Source of the DNA: Candidatus Endolissoclinum faulkneri L2
Lineage (GTDB): Bacteria > Pseudomonadota > Alphaproteobacteria > Thalassobaculales > Thalassobaculaceae
Assembly (NCBI RefSeq): GCF_000319385.1
Contig: NC_019566.1
Coordinates: forward strand, 413,015-477,014
DNA length: 64,000 nucleotides
Direction of reading: 5' to 3'
Below, piece after piece: positions 22,402 through 34,287 of the stretch. Under the pieces are notes generated by a model. It did not search any database. It saw only the letters and a list, made by a program, of their open reading frames with translations, and was not told where the DNA came from. Each line of letters opens with the position of its first letter. The first letter of the stretch is position 1. The translations under genes were made by a program, and so were the position numbers.

Positions 22402-23463
22402 TTATATTTTAGCTGCCAAATTTTTACAATCGCTAGCTAACATGGTAGCTAATCTTGTGATATCAATCATGGCCTGGCGGCATTCTACTTTATCTGGATA
22501 TTTGGTTGTTTTGCAGAGAATTTCTGCTACGCTTAATCTCTTTAAGGCTAAGATAAGACTATAAATGTTCCAACGCTTTAATTGTTGGGTCGCGGTATCG
22601 GCAATAAGGAAGAATATACTAGAGCGCAATGACTTAATTGCTTGGGATGGAGTAACATGGTTGTTCATTCGAGTACGCGCTAAATGAAGCTGTTGGAAGT
22701 AAATTATTCCCATGCGCAATATCTGTACTGATGTGATACCTTGCTGAAATGCTCGATCGATCAGAGTTACAACTAAATCCAATCTACCATCTGCCACAGC
22801 AGACATAAACTGATTAGTATCAAATTCTGCGCTATTTCCTATAGCTGAAATAACTAAATCAAGATCAACATTTTCCCCCTCTTTTAATAAAAGCATAAAC
22901 TTTTCAATCTCTATTTTACTCACTATGGTATCACTTCCCTGGTGTGGAGCGATGAGAAATCTTTCAGCGTCTGGATCGATTTTAACAGATTTTGACGCAA
23001 GTAATTTTTGTATTGTACTCGCTCGCTCACTGGTAGTATCTGCGTAGCAGGCAAGAGCAATCATATCTTTTCTTTTATTTGAAAAAAGTCTTCGCAATTT
23101 ACTTGATGCTTTTAGATCATTAGATTCAATAACGAGTAATGTATCACCGGTATCGCCCTGAAGTGCATTGATAACAACTTCACCAATTTTATCGGTTGCA
23201 TTGTGGACCCAGACTAGGCGACGCTCTCCTGTCATGGAGAGCGCATGCATTTCATCCGATAGTCTTGCTGGATCATTGGCAATTTCGCTGGCATCCATTT
23301 CACTGAGATTGAATGGATCATTTAATGTTTTTACTACATTTTTAGCAATACGTTTGGCAAATTCCAAGACTCTAGGCAATTCTTTTCCGTATACAAGAAC
23401 TGCTTTAGTACAATACGGTGGAGCATTAATAAACTCTTCCACCTCATAGTCTACTAATTTCAT
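22402..23463 (-). CDS. holA: DNA polymerase III subunit delta
   Basis: Clamp-loader subunit that opens the beta clamp for chromosomal replication. The 353-residue protein begins MKLVDYEVEEFINAPPYCTKAVLVYGKELPRV, with the YG(x)(E/D) block typical of delta, the SLSMTGERRLVWV-like region (HALSMTGERRLVWVHNA), and the KASSKLRRLF segment. It contains no Walker motif, as expected for delta. Its ATG overlaps the lptE stop by four bases (ATGA), so it is translationally coupled and last in the operon DUF3576-leuS-lptE-holA. Confidence 0.93.
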   Translation of the reverse strand: MKLVDYEVEEFINAPPYCTKAVLVYGKELPRVLEFAKRIAKNVVKTLNDPFNLSEMDASEIANDPARLSDEMHALSMTGERRLVWVHNATDKIGEVVINALQGDTGDTLLVIESNDLKASSKLRRLFSNKRKDMIALACYADTTSERASTIQKLLASKSVKIDPDAERFLIAPHQGSDTIVSKIEIEKFMLLLKEGENVDLDLVISAIGNSAEFDTNQFMSAVADGRLDLVVTLIDRAFQQGITSVQILRMGIIYFQQLHLARTRMNNHVTPSQAIKSLRSSIFFLIADTATQQLKRWNIYSLILALKRLSVAEILCKTTKYPDKVECRQAMIDITRLATMLASDCKNLAAKI

Positions 23464-24005
23464 TGATTATCCAATCGCTCCCCGCCTGTCCTATCAAAAT
23501 ATAATGCTATGTGCAACCGAATATCATCTGCTAGTTCCGTTATTGCACGGAAGCTTGCAGCCCTTTCCGCACGTAAGTTAGCATATTCAGATGAATTAAT
23601 GAAGAAGTTTGATGTGCGCTCGTTTTGTCCATTAACGAGAGCTTTATTAGTGATAATTTCTATTAACTCCCATTTTACCTCAACAATATATTGAGCCAAA
23701 GTTAAGGTTGATTCTCGTAATAGCATTATCTCAGCTTTATCTTCTTTGATTGTAACGTCTAGGCGATATTTAGGTTTGCTAACGATACCACTTGGATTGA
23801 TTCGGTCAAATATCGCGTTGCGAAGTATTTGACTGAGACGATTGTCAGTTGTTTTGATATCAATTTGAGTAAATATTTGATTATACAGGTTATAACCTAT
23901 TATTTTTGTCGAGTATAGTGGTCGAAAATCACAGGCTAAAAAAGTACTTCCGTACAAAAATAAAATAATAGTAGCGAATGATTTAGACTGTTCTATCGAT
24001 CGCAC
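23460..24005 (-). CDS. lptE: LPS-assembly lipoprotein LptE
   Basis: Outer-membrane lipoprotein that plugs LptD and helps insert lipopolysaccharide. From a GTG at 24003-24005 (181 codons) the protein has a signal peptide with lipobox STFLAC, then DFRPLYS, a hallmark of alphaproteobacterial LptE, and a RLSQILRNAIFDRINPSG block. The frame stays open to a TTG at 24023, which would overlap leuS; the GTG gives the more normal lipoprotein signal. It sits 7 bp after leuS and overlaps holA by 4 bp. Its presence implies that the organism still exports LPS or its core, consistent with the porin nearby. Confidence 0.88.
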   Translation of the reverse strand: MRSIEQSKSFATIILFLYGSTFLACDFRPLYSTKIIGYNLYNQIFTQIDIKTTDNRLSQILRNAIFDRINPSGIVSKPKYRLDVTIKEDKAEIMLLRESTLTLAQYIVEVKWELIEIITNKALVNGQNERTSNFFINSSEYANLRAERAASFRAITELADDIRLHIALYFDRTGGERLDNQ

Positions 24006-24012
24006 CCCAAGC

Positions 24013-26580
24013 TCAAATAACAAAGTTGACTACTTTGTTAGGTACTACAATAATTTTACGAATAGTTTTGCCCTCAAGCAGTTTCAGCATACTAGGATGT
24101 TTGCTAGTCTGTGCGATAATTTCCTCCTCCAAGGTGTTTTTCTCCGTTTCAATTCTCCCGCGCAGCTTACCATTAATTTGGATAACAATAGTTACTGTTT
24201 TGCTCTCTATCAAACTAACATCCGCTTCTGGCCAAGGCACATTAGCAAGCATGTCTCTATAACCCAGTTTCAACCATAATTCTTCGCAAATATGTGGGAT
24301 TATGGGCGCCATCATTTTGATTAGTGTTTCGAAGCCAAAACGTAATGTCCATGCTTCACCTTCGCCTTTACCAGATAATGTAAATATTCGGTTAGACAAT
24401 TCGCGAATTTGTGCTATTGCACTGTTGAAACGGTATTTTTCAATGTTATCGGTCACGGAAACGATGGTCCTATGGCACTCTCTATAGATAGATTTAGCTT
24501 CTGATGATAATACACTTGGCTTTATCGTTTTAATCGATATTAAGTTAATTTTGTATTCTGTGATTTCTCGCCATAAGCGATTAATATAACGCCAGGCGCT
24601 GTCGATACCTTTTTCATTCCATTCTAAGTCTCGTTCTGGTGGGTTGTCAGACAAGATGAACAGCCGAACTGTATCAGCGCCATATTGGCTAATTATAGTC
24701 TCTGGCACTACTGTATTCCGTTTGGATTTTGACATTTTTTCTATTCGACCAGCTATTACTGGTTCATTACCTTCGATCGTAATCAAGCGGTTGCTAGCAT
24801 TTGTGGTAATTTCTTCGGGATAAAGCCAACGATTCCCCCCCCAATAAGTTTTATGGCAGACCATACCTTGAGTAATAAGTTGAGAAAATGGTTCTTTTAT
24901 AGAGAGATATCCACAATCGCGCAAAGCTCTAGTAAAAAAACGAGCATATAGCAAATGCAGTATCGCGTGCTCTACACCTCCAATATACTGGTCGACAGGC
25001 AACCAATAGTTAGCGGATTTGTGCTCAAAAGGAATGTCTGAGTTTACATCAGTTAAACGCGCAAAATACCAAGAAGATTCAAAAAAAGTATCAAGCGTAT
25101 CAGTTTCACGGATTGCGTTGTTGCCACATAATGAGCAAATCGTATATTTCCAGGTTGGATGACGATCGAGAGGATTGCCTGGGCTGCTAAAGTCGATATC
25201 CATAGGCAGTTTAATTGGTAGCTGATCTTCTGGCACGGCTACAGCTCCACAGCTTTTGCAATGGATCATTGGTATGGGACATCCCCAATAACGTTGCCTA
25301 GAAACTCCCCAGTCTCGTAAACGCCATGTGATACTACGTTTTCCTATACCACATTTCTCAAGACGCTCAATAATAGCTGATTTAGCGGTTTGGACATCCA
25401 TACCATTTAAGAAATCAGAATTGTACATTGTACCAGGCCCTGTATAAGCCTTACACCCGACTGAAAAGGTAGCTTCATTTTCTTTCGGCGGTAGTACAAC
25501 TGGAATTACTGGTAAATTGTACTTGCGTGCAAAATCCAGATCACGCTGATTGCTGGATGGGCAGCCAAAAATAGCACCAGTGCCATACTCCGCTAGTACT
25601 AAATTACTGATATAAACTGGTAAATTCTTGTCAGGCAAAAAAGGATGTTTGGCTTTAATTGCCGTACGATATCCGTTTATTTCTGAGGTATCGATATTTA
25701 CTTCACTAGTACATGTACGATTACATTTTGCGATGAAGGTTTGCAGAGTTTTATTGGTTTCTGCCAACTTATAAGCCAGCGTATGATTAGCGGAGATGGC
25801 ACAGAAACTGGCGCCAAACAACGTATCTGGCCTAGTAGTAAACACATCTAGCTTTTCTCTGACTTCTCCGGTAAGCTGGAAACTAATCAATACCCCATCT
25901 GAACGACCTATCCAATTCTGTTGCATAAGCCGAATTTTGTCTGGCCAGAGATTTTCCATATTCTTTAGGGTATCTAGCAAATCTTCTGCATAGTCGGTAA
26001 TTTTCAAGAACCACTGTTTTAGCTTACGTTTCTCAACTACGGCACCAGAGCGCCAACCAGCACCGTTAATTACTTGCTCATTGGCTAGCACTGTTTTTTC
26101 TACAGGATCCCAGTTGACCCAACTTTCTTTGTGGTACGCAAGTCCAGCTTTGACAAAATCCAGAAAAATTTTTTGTTCGTGGCGATAATAGCTAGAATCG
26201 CAGGTAACTATTTCACGATTCCAGTCATAACTCATTCCCATGCTTTTAAGGCTTTTGCGCATATTGGTGATATTATTTTTGGTCCAATCATATGGATGAA
26301 TGCCACGCTCGATCGCAGCATTCTCAGCTGGTAAACCGAAAGCATCCCAGCCTATTGGATGTAATACATTGAAGCCGCGTGCAATCTTATATCTCGCCAA
26401 TACATCCCCTAACGTATAATTGCGAACATGACCCATGTGAATGTTGCCTGATGGATATGGAAACATTTCTAATATATAAAACTTGGGTTTAGAAAGATTA
26501 ATGTTGGCTTCAAAATATCGGCACTGAGACCACTTTGATTGCCATTTTTCTTCAATTACCTTAAAATTATAGCGAGTCAT
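24013..26580 (-). CDS. leuS: Leucyl-tRNA synthetase
   Basis: Class I aminoacyl-tRNA synthetase charging tRNA-Leu. The 855 residues contain HMGH (48-51) in [15 protein letters not shown], the CP1 editing domain with the TTRPDTLFG threonine-rich motif, a zinc-type Cys region (IHCKSCG and ICSLCG), KMSKS at 615-619, and a C-terminal domain ending in the [12 protein letters not shown] block. Length is normal and no frameshift is seen. The ATG at 26578-26580 is the start. Second gene of the operon, 73 bp after the DUF3576 gene. Confidence 0.97.
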   Translation of the reverse strand: MTRYNFKVIEEKWQSKWSQCRYFEANINLSKPKFYILEMFPYPSGNIHMGHVRNYTLGDVLARYKIARGFNVLHPIGWDAFGLPAENAAIERGIHPYDWTKNNITNMRKSLKSMGMSYDWNREIVTCDSSYYRHEQKIFLDFVKAGLAYHKESWVNWDPVEKTVLANEQVINGAGWRSGAVVEKRKLKQWFLKITDYAEDLLDTLKNMENLWPDKIRLMQQNWIGRSDGVLISFQLTGEVREKLDVFTTRPDTLFGASFCAISANHTLAYKLAETNKTLQTFIAKCNRTCTSEVNIDTSEINGYRTAIKAKHPFLPDKNLPVYISNLVLAEYGTGAIFGCPSSNQRDLDFARKYNLPVIPVVLPPKENEATFSVGCKAYTGPGTMYNSDFLNGMDVQTAKSAIIERLEKCGIGKRSITWRLRDWGVSRQRYWGCPIPMIHCKSCGAVAVPEDQLPIKLPMDIDFSSPGNPLDRHPTWKYTICSLCGNNAIRETDTLDTFFESSWYFARLTDVNSDIPFEHKSANYWLPVDQYIGGVEHAILHLLYARFFTRALRDCGYLSIKEPFSQLITQGMVCHKTYWGGNRWLYPEEITTNASNRLITIEGNEPVIAGRIEKMSKSKRNTVVPETIISQYGADTVRLFILSDNPPERDLEWNEKGIDSAWRYINRLWREITEYKINLISIKTIKPSVLSSEAKSIYRECHRTIVSVTDNIEKYRFNSAIAQIRELSNRIFTLSGKGEGEAWTLRFGFETLIKMMAPIIPHICEELWLKLGYRDMLANVPWPEADVSLIESKTVTIVIQINGKLRGRIETEKNTLEEEIIAQTSKHPSMLKLLEGKTIRKIIVVPNKVVNFVI

Positions 26581-26653
26581 GGAATTTTTCTTTCTTTAAT
26601 AACTACTGTCGTAAGATTTTATGGTATAAAAAACATTATAAAATATTTCTCAT

Positions 26654-27202
26654 CTATTGAGATAATTGTCGAATACGCATTTGACGAGCGCGTGTTAGGA
26701 TGGTGTTTTCCAAATCTCTACCAAGAGTATTATCGATTATAACATCATGCCAATTTCCTGCAGGAACGCGAATCTGTCGAAAAACATTAGCACGAATGCC
26801 GTCAGAACGAAGTTTTTGATCAAGAATGTAAACAGTTACTTTAAAACGCTCTTCAGGGCTATCCGCCAAATTATACCAATCTGAGATAATCACTCCTCCA
26901 AACGGATCGGCCGAATCCAATGGCAAAAAAGATAGAGTATCCAGTGTTGCACGCCATAAAAAAGCATTGACAGTTATAGCGCTTGAATATTGACTAGAAT
27001 TATTATTCTTGCCAAACGATAAAAAGTTAATCCAGTCTGGTGTTGTTATTTTATCTTGCTTTTTGTAAGTTGGTACTCCGTCTGGACCTGTAGTTGGGTA
27101 CTGATAGATTACTGGTATATTAGAGGTACAGGATGATAATATAAAAAAACACAGCAGTATTGACGCTGAGATAGCCTGGGATTTCAAGCGCAAATAGATC
27201 AT
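26654..27202 (-). CDS. DUF3576 lipoprotein
   Basis: Small alphaproteobacterial lipoprotein of unknown function, regularly found immediately upstream of leuS. From the ATG at 27200-27202 (a GTG lies one codon upstream) it is 182 residues: signal peptide with lipobox ILSSC, then a secreted domain with the conserved ITVNAFLWRATLDTLSFLPLDSADPFGGVIISDWY pattern (residues about 80-115). It heads the leuS-lptE-holA operon, which suggests an envelope role next to LptE. No catalytic motif is evident. Confidence 0.85.
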   Translation of the reverse strand: MIYLRLKSQAISASILLCFFILSSCTSNIPVIYQYPTTGPDGVPTYKKQDKITTPDWINFLSFGKNNNSSQYSSAITVNAFLWRATLDTLSFLPLDSADPFGGVIISDWYNLADSPEERFKVTVYILDQKLRSDGIRANVFRQIRVPAGNWHDVIIDNTLGRDLENTILTRARQMRIRQLSQ

Positions 27203-27544
27203 CACATTTTATCCAATTTTGTGGTTATTTTTACTAGCACAAAGCTTTATAAGCATTACTCCTCAACACAATGTTTTTAATCTATGGGGGCGACGAGACA
27301 AGCATCGCAGCAATTTGGATTATGATTGACATTTGAACTAGTGCTTATCACGTGATAATTTGTTATATATTTTCCATATTAGGCTTGTTTTGTACTTTAA
27401 ATCACCACAGCTAAGTTGACTGTTGTCAATGATCGCTTGTAGCAATAAGGCTATCGGTCATGGATAGCGATTATTCTTTTGCGCTTTTTCCAGCATAGAC
27501 CAAGCATTATACAACAATAACCTCAAACTAGGGAGATATGGGGA
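27203..27544. other. Intergenic, divergent DUF3576 lipoprotein / porin
   Basis: 342 bp carrying the control regions of both genes. TTGTCA at 27423-27428 is a possible -35 for the porin but lacks a good -10 partner; TTATAC near 27509 is another candidate. I could not settle a promoter. GGGAG stands just before the porin ATG. Confidence 0.4.
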
Positions 27545-28606
27545 ATGAAGAAGAGTGTACTAGGTTCAACAGCTTTCGTTGCTGCGGGTCTAATCGCTGC
27601 ACCTTCCGCTATTGCAGCTGAAAGGCTACATGTTAGCGTTGGCGGTTACATGGAGCAATGGCTTGGTTACACTACAGTTGAAGATGGTTTGAGTCGTGAT
27701 ATTGACGGCTTTGACGTTAAATCAGATTCTGAAATTCACTTCGAGGGTTCTACAACTCTTGACAACGGTATTGACTTAGGTGTAAACGTCCAGCTTGAAG
27801 CAAATACCGATAAAAACGATCAGATAGATGAATCTTACCTGTTTATGAAAGGATCTTTTGGTGAGATTAACTTAGGATCCGTAAATTCAGCGATGCATAA
27901 TATGCATTTCGCTCCGAGCGATTTTGGTATAGGTATCAATTCTGGTGATCAAGCCGATTGGGCTGCTTTTTCTAACAGCAAGATTGATAAACCGCAGTAT
28001 TCGCGTAGTGTTTTGGGTTCGACATACATTGATCCTAATCCCTCACACGATTCCGAAAAATTGACGTACTATACTCCACGTTTTGCTGGTATCCAACTTG
28101 GTGCTTCTTATTCTCCAGATGATTTGCATGACAACAATCAGCCAGTGAATCGTCATTTTGATCGGAGTGATATGGTCGCGTTGGGTGCTAATTACACAGG
28201 TGATTTTTCCGGTGTCTCAATGGGAGTTTCCCTTGGATATGGTACTTTTTTAGATCAAGGATATCATCGCAACAAAGCGGAAAGTTACAATGCAGGCATT
28301 ACTCTTGGCATGGGCGGTATAGGTATTGGCGCTTCCTGGGCAGAAGCTAATGATTCCCTTGCAGATGGTTCTGCTTACAATTTGGGCTTATCTTATGAGA
28401 CCGGTCCTTTAGGTGTTAGTTTGACTTATTTGAACGGTGTAATTGACAAGGACATTGCTCAAAACACATTCCATTTATCTGGTAAGTATGCCCTTGGTCC
28501 AGGAATTGACGCGAAAGCTACTCTTGGTCACGCAAACTATGAAAAATATCATAGTGACGAGATCGATGCTACTTACTTAGTAACTGGCATTCGTGTATCA
28601 TTCTAA
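27545..28606 (+). CDS. Outer-membrane porin (Gram-negative porin family)
   Basis: General diffusion channel of the outer membrane. The 353-residue precursor has a signal peptide (MKKSVLGSTAFVAAGLIAAPSAIAA), a Gly-rich alternating beta-strand pattern throughout, the loop FMKGSFGEINLGSVNSAMHNM typical of the porin_4 family, and ends in a terminal Phe (GIRVSF) for BAM recognition. GGGAG upstream supports the ATG at 27545. A strong hairpin follows 15 bp after the stop. Base use is noticeably less AT-biased than in neighbours, which may reflect high expression. Confidence 0.93.
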   Translation: MKKSVLGSTAFVAAGLIAAPSAIAAERLHVSVGGYMEQWLGYTTVEDGLSRDIDGFDVKSDSEIHFEGSTTLDNGIDLGVNVQLEANTDKNDQIDESYLFMKGSFGEINLGSVNSAMHNMHFAPSDFGIGINSGDQADWAAFSNSKIDKPQYSRSVLGSTYIDPNPSHDSEKLTYYTPRFAGIQLGASYSPDDLHDNNQPVNRHFDRSDMVALGANYTGDFSGVSMGVSLGYGTFLDQGYHRNKAESYNAGITLGMGGIGIGASWAEANDSLADGSAYNLGLSYETGPLGVSLTYLNGVIDKDIAQNTFHLSGKYALGPGIDAKATLGHANYEKYHSDEIDATYLVTGIRVSF

Positions 28607-30131
28607 ATTTACTATACATTTATGAAGTAAGTAGCTCCTCAAAGTAGCTACTTACTTCATCTGTGCAGTAAGTATTTGTAATAAAAAAAACACCCATGGC
28701 ACATTTAATTTTTACGTTAATGTATCACTAATTAAAATTAGAATTCTAAAAATTAGACCTAATAAATGTAAATAGTACTATAAAAAGCTTGATCTTTGTG
28801 CTGTGTATAGTAAAGTGTATTTACTTTATTCTGTAATATACTTTAATTTTATTAAAAAATAATAAATCTACTGATTTATCTAAATAAATAATAAATGATA
28901 CACTTTACTTTTTATAGACTAAATAGATTGCTAAAAATCCTTTATTATTTTTTTAGTAAAATCATTAAATTAAGTAGGAAATTTCCTCACAAATCTTTTT
29001 TATTTCATTCCTAAATCCTGGAGTTTTATTTAGTTAATAAAAACAATATTACAGTGCATTTTACAATTTAGTATTAGTCATCGTTAATTATTAAAGTTTG
29101 CATTCTAACAATCAAGCTACAAGATATTATTTTATAAACTATACTTATTTATGTACATTAATAAAATAATGTGCTTATGTATTTAATAAATCAATTTACT
29201 ATAAAATTGAATATATGAATACTTTATATATCTAAGTTATGTGCTAAAAGTTTGACTATTCATATAAACTAGTAATTATAACAATATTAAATTTTAAAAA
29301 ATCCTTGATAAGATATAGGCGCAAAACTAATTTATATGCTAGATTTTTTTTAAATGAAAAACATTATTACTAGAAGTAATTTTTATGATATATATTAAGT
29401 AAGTGTGTGACAGTATTACTACTTATAATTAATTTATTAAAATTAGCAACGGTTAAATATGCCTTCATGCGCAGCTTTTGATTTTAAACTATATAGAAAA
29501 TAGTATTCTATACTTTAGTTTTCTAGAAGACTATTGATTGTATATATAATTATATAACTTGATGAGGATGTTTTGGTTTGTAATATTCGTTATAATATAC
29601 TCAGTTAAGAATTAGTTGTTGTATAAAATCTTTTAGTTTCATAATAAAGCTTACTAGACTGTTCAAATATCGAAATGATATTGATTAGCTGACTAAATGA
29701 CTGAGAATTTGATTTATTCATGTTAGCTATAGATACCTATTTTTAATATTAGGTACGAACTATAAAACGATCTATCTTAAAGAAGGTTAATGAAAAAATA
29801 AGATATAGCATATAACTAAAATAAATACAAATACTGCCTAGTATCTATTTAATTGATATTTATCAGATTTAGATTAAATCATTGTGATAATTTAATACTT
29901 TTTTAGCGAAGTAATATTAAGTATTGATGTTACATAAATTTTTTACATTAGATGATAAAACTATTACTAATCTAATTTTAGCTATAATTAGCAAGGAAAT
30001 TGTAAAGTCTCTTCCTTCCTAATACATTTCTTATCTGTAACATCAGTCTATCATTACCCAAAACTCATCTGAAGTGAAACATTTTTCTATTTAATTATTT
30101 CAGTTAATAAAGATAAAATAGATTATGCGTA
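28607..30131. other. Intergenic, convergent porin / acnA
   Basis: 1.5 kb of very AT-rich sequence with no gene. It holds the porin hairpin and a wide 12-bp inverted repeat (AGTAAAGTGTAT 28809-28820, ATACACTTTACT 28898-28909). Nothing else recognised. Confidence 0.5.
28622..28660 (+). terminator. Hairpin after the porin gene
   Basis: ATGAAGTAAGTAGCT (28622-28636) pairs perfectly over 15 bp with AGCTACTTACTTCAT (28646-28660) around a 9-base loop, immediately downstream of the porin stop. No U-tract follows, so it may stabilise the 3' end or stop decay rather than terminate by itself. Confidence 0.65.
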
Positions 30132-32816
30132 TTATGTCAACTGTCGGAGAACATAGTGCAGTATGCCACCATGTACGTAATATTTGATCTCATTCGCAGT
30201 ATCAATACAGCATAGCAACTCGACTTTTTTAGTTAATCCGTTTGTGTAGATGATAGTAAGCAATACTCGCATTCGAGGAGAAATAGCGGATGATATTCCG
30301 TTAATGTTAAAGGTTTCGTTTCCAGTCAAGCTAAGCGATTTACGGTCGATGCCTTCTGGAAATTGTAGCGGTAGCACCCCCATGCCAATGAGATTAGATC
30401 GGTGAATTCGTTCAAAGCTCTCCGCGATAATTGCTTTTATTCCTAACATATAGGTACCTTTGGCGGCCCAGTCACGAGATGAGCCAGATCCATACTCTTT
30501 ACCTGCTATAACTACTAAAGGAATATTCAACTTCCTATATTCCACAGAAGCATCAAAAATTGATATTTGCTCTCCGGTAGTTATCATTTTAGTAATTCCG
30601 CCTGATACGTTAGTAGTCATTTCATTTTGTAGACGAATATTAGCAAATGTGCCGCGCACCATGATTTCGTGATTACCTCGACGAGAACCGTAGGAGTTGA
30701 AATTTATCGGGGATATTTGGTGTTCTAAAAGAAATTTACCGCTTGGTTCATCCTTACTAATCAAGCCAGCTGGTGATATATGATCAGTCGTAACTGAATC
30801 ACCAAGTATTGCTAGCGCATGTGCAGCACTAATATTTTTAATTAATTTAGGTTTCTTCTGAAAATCAATAAAATAAGGTGGTTTTTTTACATATGTTGAA
30901 TCAGCATTCCACTCATATGTTAGGCCACTGGATACAGGGATGTTTTGCCAATCTTTATCGCCTTGAAACACATTTTTATAGCGTAATCGGTACATTTCTG
31001 GGGAAATTTGGGATTGAATTATTGAAACGATTTCGCGATTCGATGGCCAAATATCGCTTAGATAAACAGGTTTGCCATTTTTGTCTTCGCCAATAGGATC
31101 GTGTTTTAAGTTCACCAAAAGTGAACCGGCCAGAGCATATGCAACAACTAATGGCGGTGAGGCTAAGTAGCTAGCCTTAACGTGATGATTTATACGTCCT
31201 TCGAAGTTACGATTGCCTGATAGCACTGCGCAAACTGTTAGATCGCCATTTTCTACTGCCGTTTTAATCGACTCGTTAAGTGGTCCAGAATTCCCTATGC
31301 AAGTAGTGCAGCCGTATCCAACTAGATTAAAACCTAACTTATCGAGCGAATTTTGCAGACCTGCAGCTTTTAAATAGTCGGTAACGACTTGAGAGCCGGG
31401 AGCTAAAGAAGTCTTTACCCAAGGTTTCACCATCAAATTTTTTTCAATTGCTTTTTGAGCCACCAGACCAGCAGCAATAAGGGCGCTAGGGTTTGAAGTA
31501 TTAGTGCAGCTTGTGATTGCAGCAATGACGACATCACCGTCATTCAGTTGGTAATTTTTATTCTTGACTTTGATTGCTCGTTTAGTATTGGTGTTATTGC
31601 CGAGTGTGGCTTTCAGTGTTGTTTGAAAGTTTTTGACTGCTTCGGTTAGTAATACTCGGTCTTGCGGACGTTTAGGGCCGGCTATGGAAGGTAATATTGT
31701 TGATATATCGAGCTCTATAGTATCATTGAATTTGGGACAATCTGTATCGTTTTCGCGCCACATTCCTTGAGCCTTAGCATAAGCTTCAACTAGCTCGATA
31801 CGGGTTTCGTCTCTTCCAGTGAAGCGTAGGTAACTTATGGTTTCGACATCGATCGGAAAAAATCCACAAAAAGCACCGTATTCTGGCGCCATGTTGGCTA
31901 TAGTAGCTCGGTCAGCTAATGGTAATTCATTTAGACCAGAGCCGTAAAATTCGACAAACTTGCCAACAACACCCTTGGCACGTAGCATTTGAGTAATCTT
32001 TAGAACAAGATCAGTAGCGGTTGCACCTTCCGGCATTTCGCCCGTTAGTTTGAAACCAATTACCTCAGGCACTAACATCGTTAGTGGTTGGCCAAGCATC
32101 GAAGACTCGGCTTCAATTCCGCCTACACCCCAACCAAGAACACCTAGGGCATTAATCATAGTAGTGTGACTATCGGTACCTACAAGAGTATCAGGATAGG
32201 CAATGGCGGTCTTATCTCCTTCGTCATTAGTCCATACTGTTTGTGCTAGATATTCTAGATTTACTTGATGGCATATACCAGTACCTGGAGGTACAATACG
32301 AAAATTAGAAAAGGCTTTTTGACTCCATTTTAAAAACTTATAGCGCTCCTTATTGCGATTCAATTCTAGTTTGGTATTATTACTAAATGCTTCTGAATTA
32401 CCAAATTCATCTACTATCAATGAATGATCAATAACTAAATCTACTGGCAAGACTGGGTTGATCTTGCTCGGATTATCACCAATTTCATTCATGACGTCAC
32501 GCATTGCGGCAAGGTCTACTAGAGCTGGTACTCCCGTGAAATCTTGCATGAGTATGCGTGCTGGACGGTAAGCAATTTCATGAGGAGAGTATTTTTTGGT
32601 TTTAGATTGTTCTATTAGCGACAAGACATCTTCATAACTAACGCTGATGCCATCTTCATGCCGCAACAAATTTTCTAATAAAATCTTTAAAGAATAGGGT
32701 AGGTACTTCACACCAAGCTTGGTAATATCATAGTAAATGTAGCTTTTATCTGATACGTTAAGAATTGACTTAGTTTTAAAACTATTCAGGCTTGCTATCA
32801 TTGTAGTATCCTGCAT
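30132..32816 (-). CDS. acnA: Aconitate hydratase A
   Basis: TCA-cycle enzyme that isomerises citrate to isocitrate, cytoplasmic, with a 4Fe-4S cluster. The 894-residue protein holds the cluster cysteines in ITSCTNTSN and GYGCTTCIGNSGP, the catalytic GSSRDWAAKG block, and the C-terminal swivel domain. Length is standard for AcnA. The start is the ATG at 32814-32816. No frame break is seen, so the TCA cycle is probably retained. In many Rhodospirillales acnA is divergent from a ccm cluster; here the upstream DNA is a 3-kb gap and ccmB lies 30 kb away. Confidence 0.97.
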   Translation of the reverse strand: MQDTTMIASLNSFKTKSILNVSDKSYIYYDITKLGVKYLPYSLKILLENLLRHEDGISVSYEDVLSLIEQSKTKKYSPHEIAYRPARILMQDFTGVPALVDLAAMRDVMNEIGDNPSKINPVLPVDLVIDHSLIVDEFGNSEAFSNNTKLELNRNKERYKFLKWSQKAFSNFRIVPPGTGICHQVNLEYLAQTVWTNDEGDKTAIAYPDTLVGTDSHTTMINALGVLGWGVGGIEAESSMLGQPLTMLVPEVIGFKLTGEMPEGATATDLVLKITQMLRAKGVVGKFVEFYGSGLNELPLADRATIANMAPEYGAFCGFFPIDVETISYLRFTGRDETRIELVEAYAKAQGMWRENDTDCPKFNDTIELDISTILPSIAGPKRPQDRVLLTEAVKNFQTTLKATLGNNTNTKRAIKVKNKNYQLNDGDVVIAAITSCTNTSNPSALIAAGLVAQKAIEKNLMVKPWVKTSLAPGSQVVTDYLKAAGLQNSLDKLGFNLVGYGCTTCIGNSGPLNESIKTAVENGDLTVCAVLSGNRNFEGRINHHVKASYLASPPLVVAYALAGSLLVNLKHDPIGEDKNGKPVYLSDIWPSNREIVSIIQSQISPEMYRLRYKNVFQGDKDWQNIPVSSGLTYEWNADSTYVKKPPYFIDFQKKPKLIKNISAAHALAILGDSVTTDHISPAGLISKDEPSGKFLLEHQISPINFNSYGSRRGNHEIMVRGTFANIRLQNEMTTNVSGGITKMITTGEQISIFDASVEYRKLNIPLVVIAGKEYGSGSSRDWAAKGTYMLGIKAIIAESFERIHRSNLIGMGVLPLQFPEGIDRKSLSLTGNETFNINGISSAISPRMRVLLTIIYTNGLTKKVELLCCIDTANEIKYYVHGGILHYVLRQLT

Positions 32817-34287
32817 TTGGTATTATTTGTTGCAATTTTAGTGTAATCGTGATCTGGTTATTGTTAGCTTTCTTAGGGCGATATAATTTATAGTTTATCT
32901 TGATCTTAGTAAACTGCTATTATGCAGATTATATGATTTTACTAAAGCTTTAGCATATGGATACTCTAATCTAGAGCCATAGAGATTTATTTTTTTACCT
33001 CGCTACTAAAATACTAGCTGTTAACTAGGGCAGCTATTAACTTTGTATAGACATAATTGCGCTTGATTTTTTACCACTTATTTTAGCACTCTGGCATAAA
33101 GTAGTTGTTCATACTGCGCTAACTTTCTTTGTCTGCTATAATCAATTACTTATGATTTTAATTTGCTTTAATTGTTTATCTGAGATAATTGGATGTAATT
33201 CAATTCTTTTATTAGTAAGTAGTTTTTTAGCATCATTATATGTTTTGACATAATTATAGATATGCACAGCGTTGGATTGATTGTCGTTTAAGCTTAGTCC
33301 AACTTGATACGCTGATTTTAATCATTGATTTGGTTGCTTATAAGTCGTATATCGCTTTTCTTTAATCTTGGAGTATTAAACGCAATTCATCTATCGCTAT
33401 GGCATAGTGTTATTTTATGTTATAGCTTATTTATAAGATTTTATAACAGTTTCTTCTGCTATGAGAGAGATAGATTTGCCTATTAATTTAACTTTACTTG
33501 TATAAAAGCTAAAATTATTTCTTAGTTAGTTTGATTAGAGTTATATTTATCAAAATAAATTATCGTATTTGATCTTAAGAAGACGATCTTTGGTAGGATA
33601 TATAGTGGCAATAAATTTAGATAATTATTTTATCGCGCTTTTCTGATCCCCTGATCATATCGTACATGTAGAGATATCATCACACTTAAAAATTTACCTG
33701 AGTTATAGTATCATGGTAATTCAATGTTTTTTTTTGATATAGTGAAAGTTTTTTATAGTATAGTCTTAGTATTCTATTAACCAATAAAAGTAAGTAGTCG
33801 TTTGTTATTTTTACTTAAATTATTCTAACAATTAGAATGGCTGATTGTTGATATACAGTTCTAGAAGACTTATTCTTGTCATGGTTTAAGAATTTTGAAG
33901 TACAAATGGTTTAAAATGAAAATAGAATTTGTGCCAAAAGTAATGACTATTATTTGTTTTTATTGTTAAGTTAACTTAGTTAATTTTTTCTCCTTGTTAC
34001 TCGACTAAAGTAAAAAATTAGTTATCCAAGGATTGCTTTTTAGGTGCTTTTGAGGATACAAAAGCAATAATCCCTATTTCATGTTGAATTGATGATACTC
34101 TATAAAAGAGTGAATCAAAACAAAATAATCAATCTAAGTAATCAAAGTTATTGTGCTTCTCCGCAGGATCTTTAATTAAAGATAGATGCTTGATATTGAT
34201 TTAGTACTAAGATAGTCTGTTAGATAATGGAGTAGGTCTAGAAAGATATTTAGGGATTTTAGCATTGTCTTAATTAGGAGTGTATTT

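Noticed and set aside
26539-26742. Plus-strand 67-codon frame between leuS and the DUF3576 gene
   Set aside because: Antisense to the ends of both real genes and without a ribosome binding site.
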